A stretch of DNA of 64,000 bases from Sphingomonas sp. S2M10 (GCF_012650175.1 NZ_JAAILI010000056.1:242342-306341), one strand, 5' to 3'. Numbered from the stretch's first letter, positions 34,202-43,261 are shown. Numbers and translations are program-made. The notes: generated by a model not told the origin, from the sequence alone.

Positions 34202-35131
34202 TCACGAGACGGGGTTGGTTTCGATGTACCAGCACTTCTTTTCGTCGGTGCGGACCACCGCCGATTCCGCCTCGGCATAGATCTGCTCGGAATATTGCTT
34301 GTCCGGCATGGGCTCCCCGGCCTTGCCCCAGAACTCCACCCAGGTGACGCGCGCGAGGCCCGAAGGCACGATGACGGGAAGGCGATTGTAGCTGCCCGGC
34401 TTGAAGAGGCCGGCGCTGGTCGGATATGCTTCCGGATCGCCCAGATTGGCCGGCAGGAAGCGGAAGCCCATCCATGGCTTGAGTTCGCCATCGACCAGCG
34501 GCTTGTTGCCCTGATAGTCGAAGTTGACGTACTTATCGATGTTGAACAGGTCCGATTCCCCGTCGGCATCCAGCAGGATGATCGGAGCTTCCTTCTTGAA
34601 ATTGACGTTCGCCTTGCGCAGCTGGCGCTTCAGCTCGATCAGCTTGGGCAGGGTCAGCCCCGACACCGATCCGCCGAAGTTCGCGGCGATCTTGTTGCCC
34701 GCGGCGAACGATACCGCCGTGGTCGCGCTCTGGTCGCCTTCCCAGGCGGTGCCCCAGAAGCCCGAGAGGAACACGTCGTCGTGATACTGCTTCACCGCAT
34801 CCGCGGTGCCCATCACTAGCGGCGACTTGGGATCCACCGAGGTAGAATTCGCCGCGTCACGATCGATCAGGGTCGCAACGTTGCTGCTACCCGGCTTCTT
34901 AGCGAAACGGCGGGTGTTGCTCACGTCGGTATAGTTGGTGTCGCCGTTCATCACGGTCTTTTTGTTGAGCTTCAGGTTCCCGAAGCGATCGGTTACCTTG
35001 ACTTCGGACGCGCCGGCGCCGCTGAGCTGGACTCCGGCGAGCATGTACAGGATGCCAGGCTCCTGCTTAAGCTCCATTTCGACATTCTGTTGATAGGCGA
35101 TGTCGCGTGCGGTCTGTTCCCACTGTGCCAT
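34202..35131 (-). CDS. Major capsid protein, N4-gp56-type HK97 fold
   Basis: The 309-residue shell protein contains hallmark segments of the N4-gp56/DUF4043 capsid family: GVQLSGAGASEVKVTDRFGN, DRDAANSTSVDPKSPLVMG and YHDDVFLSGFWGTAWEGDQS. ATG at 35131 has GGAGG 7 bases upstream and gives the proper N-terminus MAQWEQTARDIAYQQN. It is the most upstream gene after a 235-base leader with its own promoter, allowing high expression independent of the portal/scaffold genes. Confidence 0.85.
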   Translation of the reverse strand: MAQWEQTARDIAYQQNVEMELKQEPGILYMLAGVQLSGAGASEVKVTDRFGNLKLNKKTVMNGDTNYTDVSNTRRFAKKPGSSNVATLIDRDAANSTSVDPKSPLVMGTADAVKQYHDDVFLSGFWGTAWEGDQSATTAVSFAAGNKIAANFGGSVSGLTLPKLIELKRQLRKANVNFKKEAPIILLDADGESDLFNIDKYVNFDYQGNKPLVDGELKPWMGFRFLPANLGDPEAYPTSAGLFKPGSYNRLPVIVPSGLARVTWVEFWGKAGEPMPDKQYSEQIYAEAESAVVRTDEKKCWYIETNPVS

Positions 35132-35366
35132 GATGGCCTCCGGCAAAAAATCGAAAGGGTTCGGTTTCTCGCGACAGGGAGGCAGCGCGCAGGGCGCCGG
35201 GCTGTCTGACGGGCTGACGCGCCCGCTAGGCGTGGCTTCTTTCGCCAGGAGCGTCCGGGGCCGCCGGATGGCGGGGAGGCCGGATGCGGTTAGGGCGACA
35301 CCCCTTGGGAGGGTGCCGCCCCGAGACACCGCGCAGCGGCATCAAGTATCCACTGTGGATATTTTG
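35132..35366 (-). promoter_or_regulatory. Capsid-gene promoter, operator-like palindrome and structured leader
   Basis: Read leftward, TTGACA (35370-35365) is followed by the palindrome TATCCACAGTGGATA (35361-35347), a variant of the phage operator, inside the spacer. The following 200-base leader has a hairpin GGGCGGCACCC / GGGUGUCGCCC (paired with one G-U) near 35310-35340 and further GC-rich stems. No gene is seen in it. The ATATCCACA core also resembles a DnaA box. Confidence 0.45.
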
Positions 35367-36260
35367 TCAAGCGCCGGCGGATGCCTTCGCAACGATTTCG
35401 ATCAGCTGCTGGCGCTGCGCATATTCTGGCGTGCTCTTGTCGCCCAGCTTGGCAATGAATGCCTTGTCGGTGCTGCTGTTCTGCCGGTCCAGCTCAGCTT
35501 TCGCCTGCTCCGCCGTCATCGCGCCGCCACGGATCGACGTGCTCACGCCGTCCACCTTCGCCAGCTCTCCCGTCTTCTCGGCCAGCGCGAACAGCGCGCG
35601 CATGGTCGCGCCGGCGCCCGCCACCTGCTCCAGCGCATTCGCCACATTGGGGATATCGATCCCTACGGACTTGAGCAGATTCTCGGTCGCCGCAAGCCGC
35701 TGGTTATAGGCGGACGGGCCCAGCTCCAGCTCGATCGCGGTCAGCTCGTCCTTGCCGGCCTGCACTTGCCGGCTGGCCAGGTCCGCCTGCAGCTGGTTCC
35801 ACTTATCGGTCAGCACCTTTGCCTGCTGGGGGTGGAGCCCGGCCTCATGGAAGATCGGGCGGAACATTTCGCCCGTCTCGCTCGGCTTCCCATCCGGCCC
35901 GGCGATCACATAGTCTTCCGCCTTCTCCGGGCGCACCTTCGCCACGAACTCGGCGAAGCCCTCGGCATCGTCGGCCTTCGGGATGGCGACCCGGCCGCGC
36001 GCCCAGGTGACGGTCTGGATATGCGCCTTCGCCAAATCGTCGATCGACTGATAGCGAGACAGATGCTCGCTCCCGCGCAGCTCTGCATCGGTCAGGAACT
36101 TGTCGCGCCAGCTCTCGCCCGAAGGTGCCGGGGTCGGCATCGGCGCGGGTGTCCCGCCGTCGCCCGTGGGGGACGGGGCTGGCGTAGGCGCCGGGCTCGG
36201 CGTGGGCGTCGGGCTCGGGGCAGGCGTGCCGCCGGAAAGCGCTTCGGTAACCGTCGTCAT
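35367..36260 (-). CDS. Scaffold (capsid assembly) protein
   Basis: The 297-residue protein has a Pro/Thr/Ser-repeat N-terminus (residues 8-45), a conserved middle (AKVRPEKAEDYVIAGPDGKP) and a helical charged C-terminus, the usual composition of podovirus scaffolds that guide procapsid growth and then leave. It lies between portal and capsid genes, as expected. Its ATG overlaps the upstream stop (ATGA). Confidence 0.72.
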   Translation of the reverse strand: MTTVTEALSGGTPAPSPTPTPSPAPTPAPSPTGDGGTPAPMPTPAPSGESWRDKFLTDAELRGSEHLSRYQSIDDLAKAHIQTVTWARGRVAIPKADDAEGFAEFVAKVRPEKAEDYVIAGPDGKPSETGEMFRPIFHEAGLHPQQAKVLTDKWNQLQADLASRQVQAGKDELTAIELELGPSAYNQRLAATENLLKSVGIDIPNVANALEQVAGAGATMRALFALAEKTGELAKVDGVSTSIRGGAMTAEQAKAELDRQNSSTDKAFIAKLGDKSTPEYAQRQQLIEIVAKASAGA

Positions 36261-36619
36261 TGGTCAAGCTCCCTGATTTTCTTGTTGATGTCGTCGAGCG
36301 CGGCGCCGTCCAGGTCCATCCGCGCTAGAAGGTGCAGCACCACGGTCTGCCGCCCCGCACGATCGCGCAGCACGGCCTCGGGCATGTCCGGGGTTGCGGC
36401 CAGGCCCAGCTTGGCCACCGCGCCAAGATCGGCGATCACGCGCGCCGCATGCGACGTAATCCGGCCGTCAGCGCCAAGGAACACCGCGCGATAGGCGCGT
36501 ATCGTCTTGGCCTTGAACACCAGCTTGATCCGTCGCGCCATCCGCGCCGGCAGGCTGCGATCGCGAGCATGCGCCTCGGCACGGCGGGCCATCGCCTCGA
36601 TGTCATGCTCCAATGCCAC
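36257..36619 (-). CDS. Hypothetical head protein, 120 aa
   Basis: The basic 120-residue product (ARRIKLVFKAKTIRAYRAVF) starts with GTG at 36619 inside the portal gene end and overlaps the scaffold start. It might be a small head or DNA-binding accessory. No family is recognised. Confidence 0.6.
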   Translation of the reverse strand: MALEHDIEAMARRAEAHARDRSLPARMARRIKLVFKAKTIRAYRAVFLGADGRITSHAARVIADLGAVAKLGLAATPDMPEAVLRDRAGRQTVVLHLLARMDLDGAALDDINKKIRELDQ

Positions 36620-38267
36620 TGATCGCCCCCGCTTCCGCTGCGCTCTTGCTGGCGTCGGCGATGGCCGGCGCGACCTGGATCAGCTGCTGCAGCTGCTGCT
36701 GCTGCGCCGCCTGCGCATCGGACTGCGCCTTTTCGTCGTCGGTTGCCTGCCACTTCGCCGGGATGCCGTTGGCGCGGCCGAGGCCCGGGATCACCTTCGC
36801 CAGCGGATATTCGCGGGTGAACTCGCCCACGGCCGAAGGGTCGAACGGCGCGATGGTCGCCACCTGCTCGGCCGTCTGCAGATAGGCGGCGGCTTCATTG
36901 GCGAGCATCATCTGGTTTAGCGGGTTGTCATAGCCCAGCTTGAGCTTGCCGCCGCGCCCGAAATAGTCGCGAAGGCGGGGCGGCATGTCTTCGAGCATGC
37001 CCTCGTCCCACATGATATGCAGCTCGCGCGCGGTCATCGGTGCGAACAGCTCCTGTTCCTGCCGCGCCAGCGGGGCGAGCAGCACGCCTTTCTCGCCTTC
37101 CTCCGCCTTGGTGCGATAGGCGGAAATGTGGGTCTTCAACTCGCGATTGAGCTGCAGCAGGTCGCGCCAGAACGCGCGATCGAGCACCTGGTGCACCTCC
37201 GCGTGCAGCCCCGCCGCATCCTGCAGGTTCGGCGCGTCCATCAGCGGCTGCAGCTTCGGCCGCCCATTCTCCATCCCGCCATAGGTGATGCCGAACGGGC
37301 CCAGGTCGATGACGCCCTGGTCAAGATCGTCATCCTCGGCGAGCATCGGCCGCTTGAGCTGATATTCCACGCCCAACACGCGGTCCTGCATCATGATCTG
37401 GCTGGCGCGCAGTGCGGGGAGCACCCGGAGGCCGGGGCTCCGCCCGTAATTCTTGCTCGCTTTCCGCGCGAACACCGCCACGATCCGCGGCAACGCGTCA
37501 TAGCCGCCGGTCTTGAACACAGCCTTGTCGGGGCGGGAATAATAGCAGCCGATCCACGGCTTGCCGGCCATGTCCAGCCGCCCCTCGATCCGCCGGCCGT
37601 TGCGCTCGATCACGTGCAGGATCTCGATTTCCTTGTCGGGGCGGGGCGTCATCCCCTGCATAGCCTCGCGCGCCGACTTGGGCGCATCGTCGCCCCAGGT
37701 GTCCACCACCTGTTCGGCGGTGAGGATCAGCAGCCGATGCAGGCGCTTGATCGTGCCCTCTTTGGTGCGCTCCACCCACACACCCGCCGGGTCCTCGGCC
37801 TGATAGCTGATGCCGGCGAAGCGGCCATAATCGTCATAGCGCTTGTCGACATAGATCGAGCCACCCCACATCGAGAGCAGCATTTCGGAAAAGGAATGAA
37901 TGTTGGTGACGAACCCGCTCTCGGGATCGTTGCGCAGGGCGAAAAGGCGATCCTCCACCTTCTCCAGCCACTGCGCATTCTCCACCACGGCGGACAGCTC
38001 GCGATCGACCAGCGACAGCTTCTGCCACTTCTGCCCGCGCGGCATGGTGAAGCCCTCGAAAACGCTCACCCCGTCCTGCAGCGCCTGCGCGCCATATTCG
38101 TCATAGACGAACCGGGTGTTGTTCCGCCCCTCCTGCGTATAGCGGACGTTGAAGTCGGGGCTTTCATCCAGCAGGATCGCCGCGGCCTCCTGGCACTCGG
38201 CATCGACAAGCGAGCGCGCGCTTTCCATCCGCGACTGCGCCGCCTCAATCTGCTTCGGATCGAACAT
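36603..38267 (-). CDS. Portal (head-tail connector) protein
   Basis: The 554-residue protein is the T7-type dodecameric portal through which DNA is packaged and ejected. It opens with the family pattern QSRMESARSLVDAECQEAAA and has RFVYDEYGAQALQDG, GGSIYVDKRYDDYGRFAGIS and EIEILHVIERNGRRIEG. A Gln-rich C-terminal tail (QAAQQQQLQQLIQ) follows. It has the normal length for this family and appears intact. Confidence 0.85.
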   Translation of the reverse strand: MFDPKQIEAAQSRMESARSLVDAECQEAAAILLDESPDFNVRYTQEGRNNTRFVYDEYGAQALQDGVSVFEGFTMPRGQKWQKLSLVDRELSAVVENAQWLEKVEDRLFALRNDPESGFVTNIHSFSEMLLSMWGGSIYVDKRYDDYGRFAGISYQAEDPAGVWVERTKEGTIKRLHRLLILTAEQVVDTWGDDAPKSAREAMQGMTPRPDKEIEILHVIERNGRRIEGRLDMAGKPWIGCYYSRPDKAVFKTGGYDALPRIVAVFARKASKNYGRSPGLRVLPALRASQIMMQDRVLGVEYQLKRPMLAEDDDLDQGVIDLGPFGITYGGMENGRPKLQPLMDAPNLQDAAGLHAEVHQVLDRAFWRDLLQLNRELKTHISAYRTKAEEGEKGVLLAPLARQEQELFAPMTARELHIMWDEGMLEDMPPRLRDYFGRGGKLKLGYDNPLNQMMLANEAAAYLQTAEQVATIAPFDPSAVGEFTREYPLAKVIPGLGRANGIPAKWQATDDEKAQSDAQAAQQQQLQQLIQVAPAIADASKSAAEAGAISGIGA

Positions 38268-38322
38268 ATCCCACCCCGCTCAAGAAAATGCGGGGCGCCG
38301 GTCTGGCCGACGCCCCAAGGGT

Positions 38323-39123
38323 TCAGCCCGCGGGCCGGGAGAAGTAGAGCGAGCGCCCCGGCAGCTTGTGCGGCGTGCCGCCGCCCACGCGCACCACGGG
38401 CGCCAGCTCGGCCTTGGCCAGCGGATCGCCATCGTCGTCGAGCAGGAAGGCGCCGGCGACTTCCGTCTGCACGCCATGCACCGGGAACTCGATGTCGCCG
38501 AGGTAGATCATCGATCCGCTGATCGTCTCGAACGCGCTCCCGGCAACAGCCATCATCGGAAGGACGGTTTCGGGCAGCGCGCGGTCTGCATCATCGACGA
38601 ACACGATGAACGCACCGTGCTTGGTAACGTCGTCGATCCAGTCGAAGCCGATCTCATGGAGCGCGAGCGGCTGAGCCGAGACAGCGGCCACCACATCGGT
38701 GGGCGCACCATCGATGCGGGCGACTTCCTCGGCCGCACTGGCCAGGCGGGCCTCCAAGGAAGCTCGATCGGCCGCCCACTGCCGCTCCTTCTCCGAGACG
38801 ATCGCGTCGAGCTCGTCCTGGGAATAGCTTCGGACGGCAGAGTCGGGCGCGGGCTGGGAGCGGGCGTCGTCGGCACCCGGCGCCGATGCGGATCCCGTGG
38901 CCGCGTCGCCGGCCAAACCGGCACCTTCACCGGCCGCTTCGCGCTTGGTGATTTCGTCGGCGATGGGATCGAGCAGGGTCGAGCGCGCCTTGTCGCCCTT
39001 GCGCTCGCGCTCCAACTGGTCGAGCGATCGCAGTTGCGGCAGCGAGAGGTCGCCCAGCTTTTCGAGGATGCTATCGACGGTGCCTTCCTGCAGCGTCGCG
39101 ATGTCATATTCGGTATCCGGCAT
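38323..39123 (-). CDS. Hypothetical phage protein, 266 aa
   Basis: Not recognised. The N-terminal half is acidic and helical (ATLQEGTVDSILEKLGDLSL and a coiled coil ARLASAAEEVAR), while the C-terminal half looks like an alpha-beta domain (AFIVFVDDADRALPETVLPM). Placed between a small conserved protein and the portal, it may be a head accessory. It is co-directional with tight spacing. Confidence 0.6.
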   Translation of the reverse strand: MPDTEYDIATLQEGTVDSILEKLGDLSLPQLRSLDQLERERKGDKARSTLLDPIADEITKREAAGEGAGLAGDAATGSASAPGADDARSQPAPDSAVRSYSQDELDAIVSEKERQWAADRASLEARLASAAEEVARIDGAPTDVVAAVSAQPLALHEIGFDWIDDVTKHGAFIVFVDDADRALPETVLPMMAVAGSAFETISGSMIYLGDIEFPVHGVQTEVAGAFLLDDDGDPLAKAELAPVVRVGGGTPHKLPGRSLYFSRPAG

Positions 39124-39132
39124 GGGATGCTC

Positions 39133-39366
39133 CTATTGGCCCAACAGGGTCTTCTTCGCGGTGGTGGTGGATTCGGCCCCTCGGGTGCCGGTGACCTGAT
39201 TGGCGGCGCTGCCCCGGCGAGACATCAGCGCGTCGCTCACGGTCGAGCTGCTGCGCGGCGTGACGGTCGGCAGCGGCAGCGGTTGCGCCGCCGCCTTCGG
39301 CTTGGGCATTAGTGCGCCCGCAACCGCCGCGATCGGAGACAGAAGGATTTTCGCAACGCCGGACAT
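39133..39366 (-). CDS. Small conserved podovirus protein ending KKTLLGQ
   Basis: The 77-residue product has an N-terminal hydrophobic stretch (SGVAKILLSPIAAVAGALM) and the C-terminal TTAKKTLLGQ typical of small proteins found next to the terminase in many podoviruses. Its function is unknown. ATG at 39366 overlaps the terminase stop as TGATG. Confidence 0.65.
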   Translation of the reverse strand: MSGVAKILLSPIAAVAGALMPKPKAAAQPLPLPTVTPRSSSTVSDALMSRRGSAANQVTGTRGAESTTTAKKTLLGQ

Positions 39367-40517
39367 CAGCACGCCTCCCGGTATTCAGCTGGAATCGGAT
39401 TGTCGTTCGCGGCGCGAAGGCCACCGGCGGGCCGATGGGCGAAATATCCGCTGCCATAGTTGACCTTGCCGCGCTGGCGCTTCGGCGCACTCCTGCCGGA
39501 ATGATCCTCCCAGCCCTCGTATTTGGTCAGGCCCAGGACGAGATACTGGTTGGCATCATGGACGTGGGAAAAGTCGTTCTTGAGCGGATCATCCTTCCAC
39601 CGGCCGCCCCCGGTGGAATAGGAGACGCGGACGATCACATAGCCCCGGTTGAACCCTTCGCGCAGGCGCTTGCAGGCGTCGGAAATCACATAGGCGGGCT
39701 GGTTGTCGTTCGCGCCCGAAAGCAGGTCGCGCACGGCATCGAGGCGCGGGCCGATCAGGTTCCGCTTCACCGGCGCCGGCTTCATCTTCAACGTGATGCC
39801 GGTAACTTCCTTGAAGCCGGCGACGAACTTGTGGATCCAGGCGCGGTCCTCGGCATTGTCGTCGCTGTCGCCGAACCAGGCCGATGGATCGCCCCAATGC
39901 TTGTCGCCCAGCTGGAAGGTGGCGGCATAGTGCTCGTTCCAATAGGTGCCGAGTTCCTTGCCGAACTCCTTCGCGCCCAGCTTCTTGAGCGTCGCCTTGG
40001 TGTTCGTCTCGAAAATCACCAGCTCGTCCACGACGCGCACCTGGCCGTCGACCTTCTGGCCGAACACCGCGGCGGGCGTGTTGCCGCCATCGACCGCGAA
40101 GTGGATCGCCGCGCGCGGATCGGCCTTCAAGCCTGCGATGCAGTGCCGCTGATCGGAATATTGCGTGTAGACCGGGTTGCCGTCGCGCACGGCGCCGAAC
40201 TTGTTGTGAATGAACCGGCGCTTGTCCGGTTCGGACATGCCGATCTGGATGCGGTCGTAATAGCCCTTGGGGAGGTTCGCGAGGTTCTCGGCGCCGGCAT
40301 CGAGCCCGCCGGGCTGGACGTGGAAGTTGACGCGGAAATTCTCGCCATACTCGCGCTGGTAGCCGCGCATCTGCTCGGGGGTCAGCCCGATATTCTTGTT
40401 GACCAGGAAGTCATAGGTCCAGTTGTCTTCCGCCGGCGCGTTCATGTCGCCGATCACGCCCGACCACCCGCCCAGCGGCGTGCCGGGGTGACGATAGCGG
40501 CCGACGCGCGGGAATCC
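39366..40517 (-). pseudogene. Terminase large subunit, nuclease half only (ATPase half missing)
   Basis: The reading frame starts straight after the small-subunit stop with GFPRVGRYRHPG and runs 383 codons. Sequence VGRYRHPGTPLGGWSGVIGD aligns with the middle of TerL, just beyond the Walker B/C motifs. The RNase H-like nuclease follows: first acid in IHFAVDGGNTPAAVF, a later one in VVDELVIFETNT, and the last in HVHDANQYLVLG. No Walker A or B lies upstream, and no start codon exists before GTG at 40457. A full TerL is about 550-600 residues; roughly the first 220 are gone. I infer a deletion at 40518. Confidence 0.8.
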
Positions 40518-41279
40518 TCACTGGCCGCCCTCGCCATCATCATCATCGGCGCTGGCGCCATCCTCGACCGGCTCGAACGGCGTATATTCCAGCGCTTCCA
40601 GCGATTCGGCGGTCAACTCGCCACCGTTGACGAACTCCTGCAGCGCGCCGGCATCGGTCAGGCCCGGGATGTTCAGGATCACGTCGGGGCGCATCGTCAG
40701 GTCGACGGCGACCGGCTTCTTGCTGTGAACGTACTGCGCAACCTCGCGCGCCGCGTCGCGCTGCACGGTCAGCGCCTTCAAGGCCAGCTCACCCGGCTTG
40801 GCCTTGAGCACGCGAAAATCGTCCTCGATCTTGATCAGGAGCTTTTCCAGCCGCTCGATCTTCTCCTCGCTCAGCGTGCCCGCGCGGACGCCCTCGGTAA
40901 GCGAAACTTGGATATGGTGGCGGAACTTCTCCAGGTCTTCCGCCAGCGCCTGCTCGCGCTCCCGCGAGCCGTCCGCGATCATCAGCAGCTCACACAACTG
41001 GTCGAGCGGCATGGCGTAGATCGACGCCATCGCCTCCACCGGATCGCCGAACTTCTGGACGATCAGCTTCGCAAGCTGCTCGGTGCGCTTGTTCCCGCTG
41101 CCCTTCGGGCGACCAGGCCCCTCAGCGCGCGACCGCATGCGACGGAAGATATCGGAGGGGAGCCGCCCGCTATCGGGATCGCGCAGCAGATCCAGCTGCT
41201 CGGCATCGGCATTCACGCCGGTAATCGTGCCAGCCTCGGCCTCCATGGCGCGCATGAGGGCGGAGGTTTCAGTCGCCAT
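40518..41279 (-). CDS. Terminase small subunit-like protein
   Basis: The 253-residue product has GRPKGSGNKRTEQLAKLIVQ and the following helical segments typical of DNA-binding small terminase subunits in podoviruses, plus an acidic tail (SADDDDGEGGQ). It would recognise the packaging site. It is in frame with the TerL remnant and its TGA is the last barrier between the two. It overlaps the upstream gene by 11 bases. Confidence 0.65.
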   Translation of the reverse strand: MATETSALMRAMEAEAGTITGVNADAEQLDLLRDPDSGRLPSDIFRRMRSRAEGPGRPKGSGNKRTEQLAKLIVQKFGDPVEAMASIYAMPLDQLCELLMIADGSREREQALAEDLEKFRHHIQVSLTEGVRAGTLSEEKIERLEKLLIKIEDDFRVLKAKPGELALKALTVQRDAAREVAQYVHSKKPVAVDLTMRPDVILNIPGLTDAGALQEFVNGGELTAESLEALEYTPFEPVEDGASADDDDGEGGQ

Positions 41280-41637
41280 CGACCAGTCCCCGCATCCGCG
41301 CTGCGAGAATTTTCATATCGCGCGCGTGCGCATCGAGCGCCGCCGCCGCCAGGGCAAGCTCGGCGTCCGTGATCCCGCGATCGGCGCCGAGCTTCGCCCG
41401 CAGCGAACGCGGCTCGATCCCGAGCGCCTCCGCAAGCGCTGCCTGGCCGATCATCTCGCCAACGCTCTGCAGCAGGCGGATGCGCTTGGCCTTCTCGGCA
41501 ATTGGGGTGAGCCTATTTTTAGGCTCGACACATGGCCACTGTGCTTGTGCGAGCGATGCTATGTCCGACGAGGGCGGCGGGAGCACCCGTGCGTTCCCGA
41601 GCATGCCGGCGGGAATTTGGTCCAGCCTTACGGTCAT
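41269..41637 (-). CDS. Helix-turn-helix hypothetical protein, 122 aa
   Basis: The C-terminal half holds a likely helix-turn-helix (QAALAEALGIEPRSLRAKLG). It may be a regulator of the late operon or part of packaging-site recognition, being just upstream of the small terminase gene. ATGA overlap with the preceding gene. Confidence 0.6.
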   Translation of the reverse strand: MTVRLDQIPAGMLGNARVLPPPSSDIASLAQAQWPCVEPKNRLTPIAEKAKRIRLLQSVGEMIGQAALAEALGIEPRSLRAKLGADRGITDAELALAAAALDAHARDMKILAARMRGLVDGD

Positions 41638-42053
41638 GCCGCCGCCTTCGGCCGCTTGCAGATCCGCACCCGGCCGCGCCCGCCATAGACGAACGATTCC
41701 GCCCCGCTGTGCACCGGCATGTCGCGATACTCGGATGCGCCAGGGCTGGCTTTGCGGAACGCGACCAAGTCGGCGTCGGTCAGGTAGACCGAGCGCATTT
41801 CACCATAGCCCTTCGCGCGGGCCGCCTGCAGCGCATCGTCGATCCGCTGCAGGATCGTGTCGGCGTTGACCGGGCTGACACCTTGCCGCCGCGCATCGGC
41901 GACACGCTGGTCAAGCCCGGCCGGGCGGGAACGCGAAAGGTTTAACCCCCGAGGCGCGGCGCGATCGAAATCGGAAGGGCTCGCCTTCGCCGGCACCGAC
42001 GAGCTGGGCCGATCGAAGCGACCAGCGTTGCGATCCCACGGCGCGGCGCTCAT
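41634..42053 (-). CDS. Hypothetical phage protein, 139 aa
   Basis: A basic, probably soluble protein. The middle region ADTILQRIDDALQAARAKGY and the ending SFVYGGRGRVRICKR show no family I know. Coupled by ATGA overlaps on both sides at the head of the leftward late operon. Confidence 0.6.
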   Translation of the reverse strand: MSAAPWDRNAGRFDRPSSSVPAKASPSDFDRAAPRGLNLSRSRPAGLDQRVADARRQGVSPVNADTILQRIDDALQAARAKGYGEMRSVYLTDADLVAFRKASPGASEYRDMPVHSGAESFVYGGRGRVRICKRPKAAA

Positions 42054-42223
42054 GCGCGCAGCCCGTTGACAGGATTCCCGAGAAGGCGCAGCATCACCGC
42101 CTTGCCAACATCGAGCGGTTCATGCGCCCGCACTTCACCCTGACCCACTGCCTGCCGACTGGATTCCGCGCCCTTCGCGACTGATCCCTCGTGCCGCGTG
42201 GAGGGTGTCACCCCCGACCCCAT
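42050..42223 (-). CDS. Small hypothetical protein, 57 aa, first gene of the leftward late operon
   Basis: Its stop overlaps the next start (ATGA), which supports translation. The C-terminal part (LDVGKAVMLRLLGNPVNGLR) looks protein-like. The start at 42223 lacks a clear Shine-Dalgarno, so a different start upstream is possible. Confidence 0.45.
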   Translation of the reverse strand: MGSGVTPSTRHEGSVAKGAESSRQAVGQGEVRAHEPLDVGKAVMLRLLGNPVNGLRA

Positions 42224-42440
42224 TTGCGGGACCGAAATTTCGCGGCCCTTGGCAGCCGAGGGGAGGCGCTCAAGTGCGCAGCCTTGCGGCTGCTCGCCTG
42301 AAAAGATTTCCCGCCCCCGGTCGGCGCGGACGCTACCCGGCTGGGGACGAGGCGCGCGGCCCGGAAGGGGGAACGGGGGGTGGCCGGCGGCGACGCCGAT
42401 CGACCCCCGGGGGGCCTCGGCGATCCGCCCGGCGGCGCGC

Positions 42441-42465
42441 GTCGTCAGATTGGCAATCTGACGAC
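42441..42465. other. 11-bp hairpin in intergenic region
   Basis: GTCGTCAGATT and AATCTGACGAC are separated by GGC. There is no adjacent U-run in either direction, so it is not a standard terminator. Confidence 0.5.
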
Positions 42466-42504
42466 GACGACGAAAAAACCATGCCGAAACAGGCCCTTGC
42501 CCAT

Positions 42505-42534
42505 GCCGTGCGACATCGCGCCGTGCGACATCGC
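42505..42534. repeat. Tandem CCGTGCGACATCGC repeat
   Basis: Two copies with a 15-base period. The GTGCGACA core is shared with the sites flanking attL and attR. Confidence 0.6.
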
Positions 42535-42795
42535 CCGAGGCACCCGCGAAAAACGGCGGAAAACCGTCACTTTCGCGAAACCGCCGGGAGCTGGGCAAGC
42601 AGCCCCCGGCGGCCTCGGCCTGGTCGCCCTCAGCGCCAACATCGAGCCGCCGGCGGATCGCCGCCAGCGCCAGGCCGAAAAAATCCCCCAGCTCCGCGCA
42701 CCCGCGCCCACCGAACACCCGTCCGGCAGCGTGGGCGGCATATCCGCCCCCTAAACAATTCGAGATGGCGAGCCGAAGCAAATCCATGGCCGCGA

Positions 42796-42825
42796 GAAAT
42801 ACCCATATCGGGCAGTTTGCCGCAA
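42796..42825 (-). promoter_or_regulatory. Leftward late promoter with operator
   Basis: Read leftward: TTGCGG, 18 bases containing AACTGCCCGATATGGGTA, then TATTTC. The operator differs at three positions from the consensus at 51425 and sits in the same register between -35 and -10. It would drive the terminase and head genes through a 570-base leader. Confidence 0.45.
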
Positions 42826-43228
42826 GAGTCCTTTGATGGCGTTCCAAATGTTCTTTCCGTAGAACAGAAAGTCGACGGATTTATGCCGTGTTCCAAATGT
42901 TCCAGCGTTCCACGCATCCGCATACGAAGCGCGGGCGCATGGGCGCGCACCGACGAACCCGCCGCCGATCCCGGAACAGATAGAACACACGCAATATCAA
43001 TATCTTAGCCGTTCCGCGTCGCGAACGTCTGGAACACTCCCCCCGACCCGCATCCTGCCCTCAACTCGGCTGAAACCTTGTTAGATAGAAACGGGTCCGG
43101 GTTGCAGGCGAGGCGCGGAGTTGCGCGCCCGAGGGCGCGATAATGCCGCCGCGCGCGGTCGCGTCGCGTTGCGACGCTGCGCGGCGAGATATTTTCTATT
43201 GACACTGAAAAGGCTGGATATTTTTCTG

Positions 43229-43261
43229 CTTGACGAACTTAGAAACTACCCGTTATGGGTA
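43229..43261 (+). promoter_or_regulatory. Rightward early promoter with operator TACCCGTTATGGGTA
   Basis: TTGACG lies at about 43230-43235, and the perfect 15-base palindromic operator occupies 43247-43261, overlapping any -10 (TTATGG). It is 55 bases before the first gene of the small rightward array. Confidence 0.6.

Larger units (their letters stand above)
42224..43228. other. About 1 kb intergenic region between late and early modules, no convincing gene
   Basis: Open frames exist on both strands, but none has coherent codon bias or a recognisable product. It holds an 11-bp hairpin (42441-42465), a tandem 15-base repeat with GTGCGACATCGC (about 42505-42534), a leftward promoter with operator (42796-42825) and two exact copies of GTTCCAAATGTTC (42841-42853 and 42890-42902). 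It could contain the replication origin or packaging site; that is inference. Confidence 0.5.

Noticed and set aside
35347..35361. Phage replication origin at the ATATCCACA site
   Set aside because: One DnaA-like box in a promoter spacer is too little; it fits the operator series better.
31998..40520. Reassignment of TGA as a sense codon in the phage (two in-frame TGA junctions)
   Set aside because: TGA is the ordinary stop of many phage genes here, including portal and capsid, and no suppressor tRNA is seen. The TerL case also lacks a whole domain.
42205..43008. A 267-codon plus-strand frame in the central intergenic region
   Set aside because: Arg/Pro-rich translation without coding bias, overlapping repeats and promoter; not supported as a gene.
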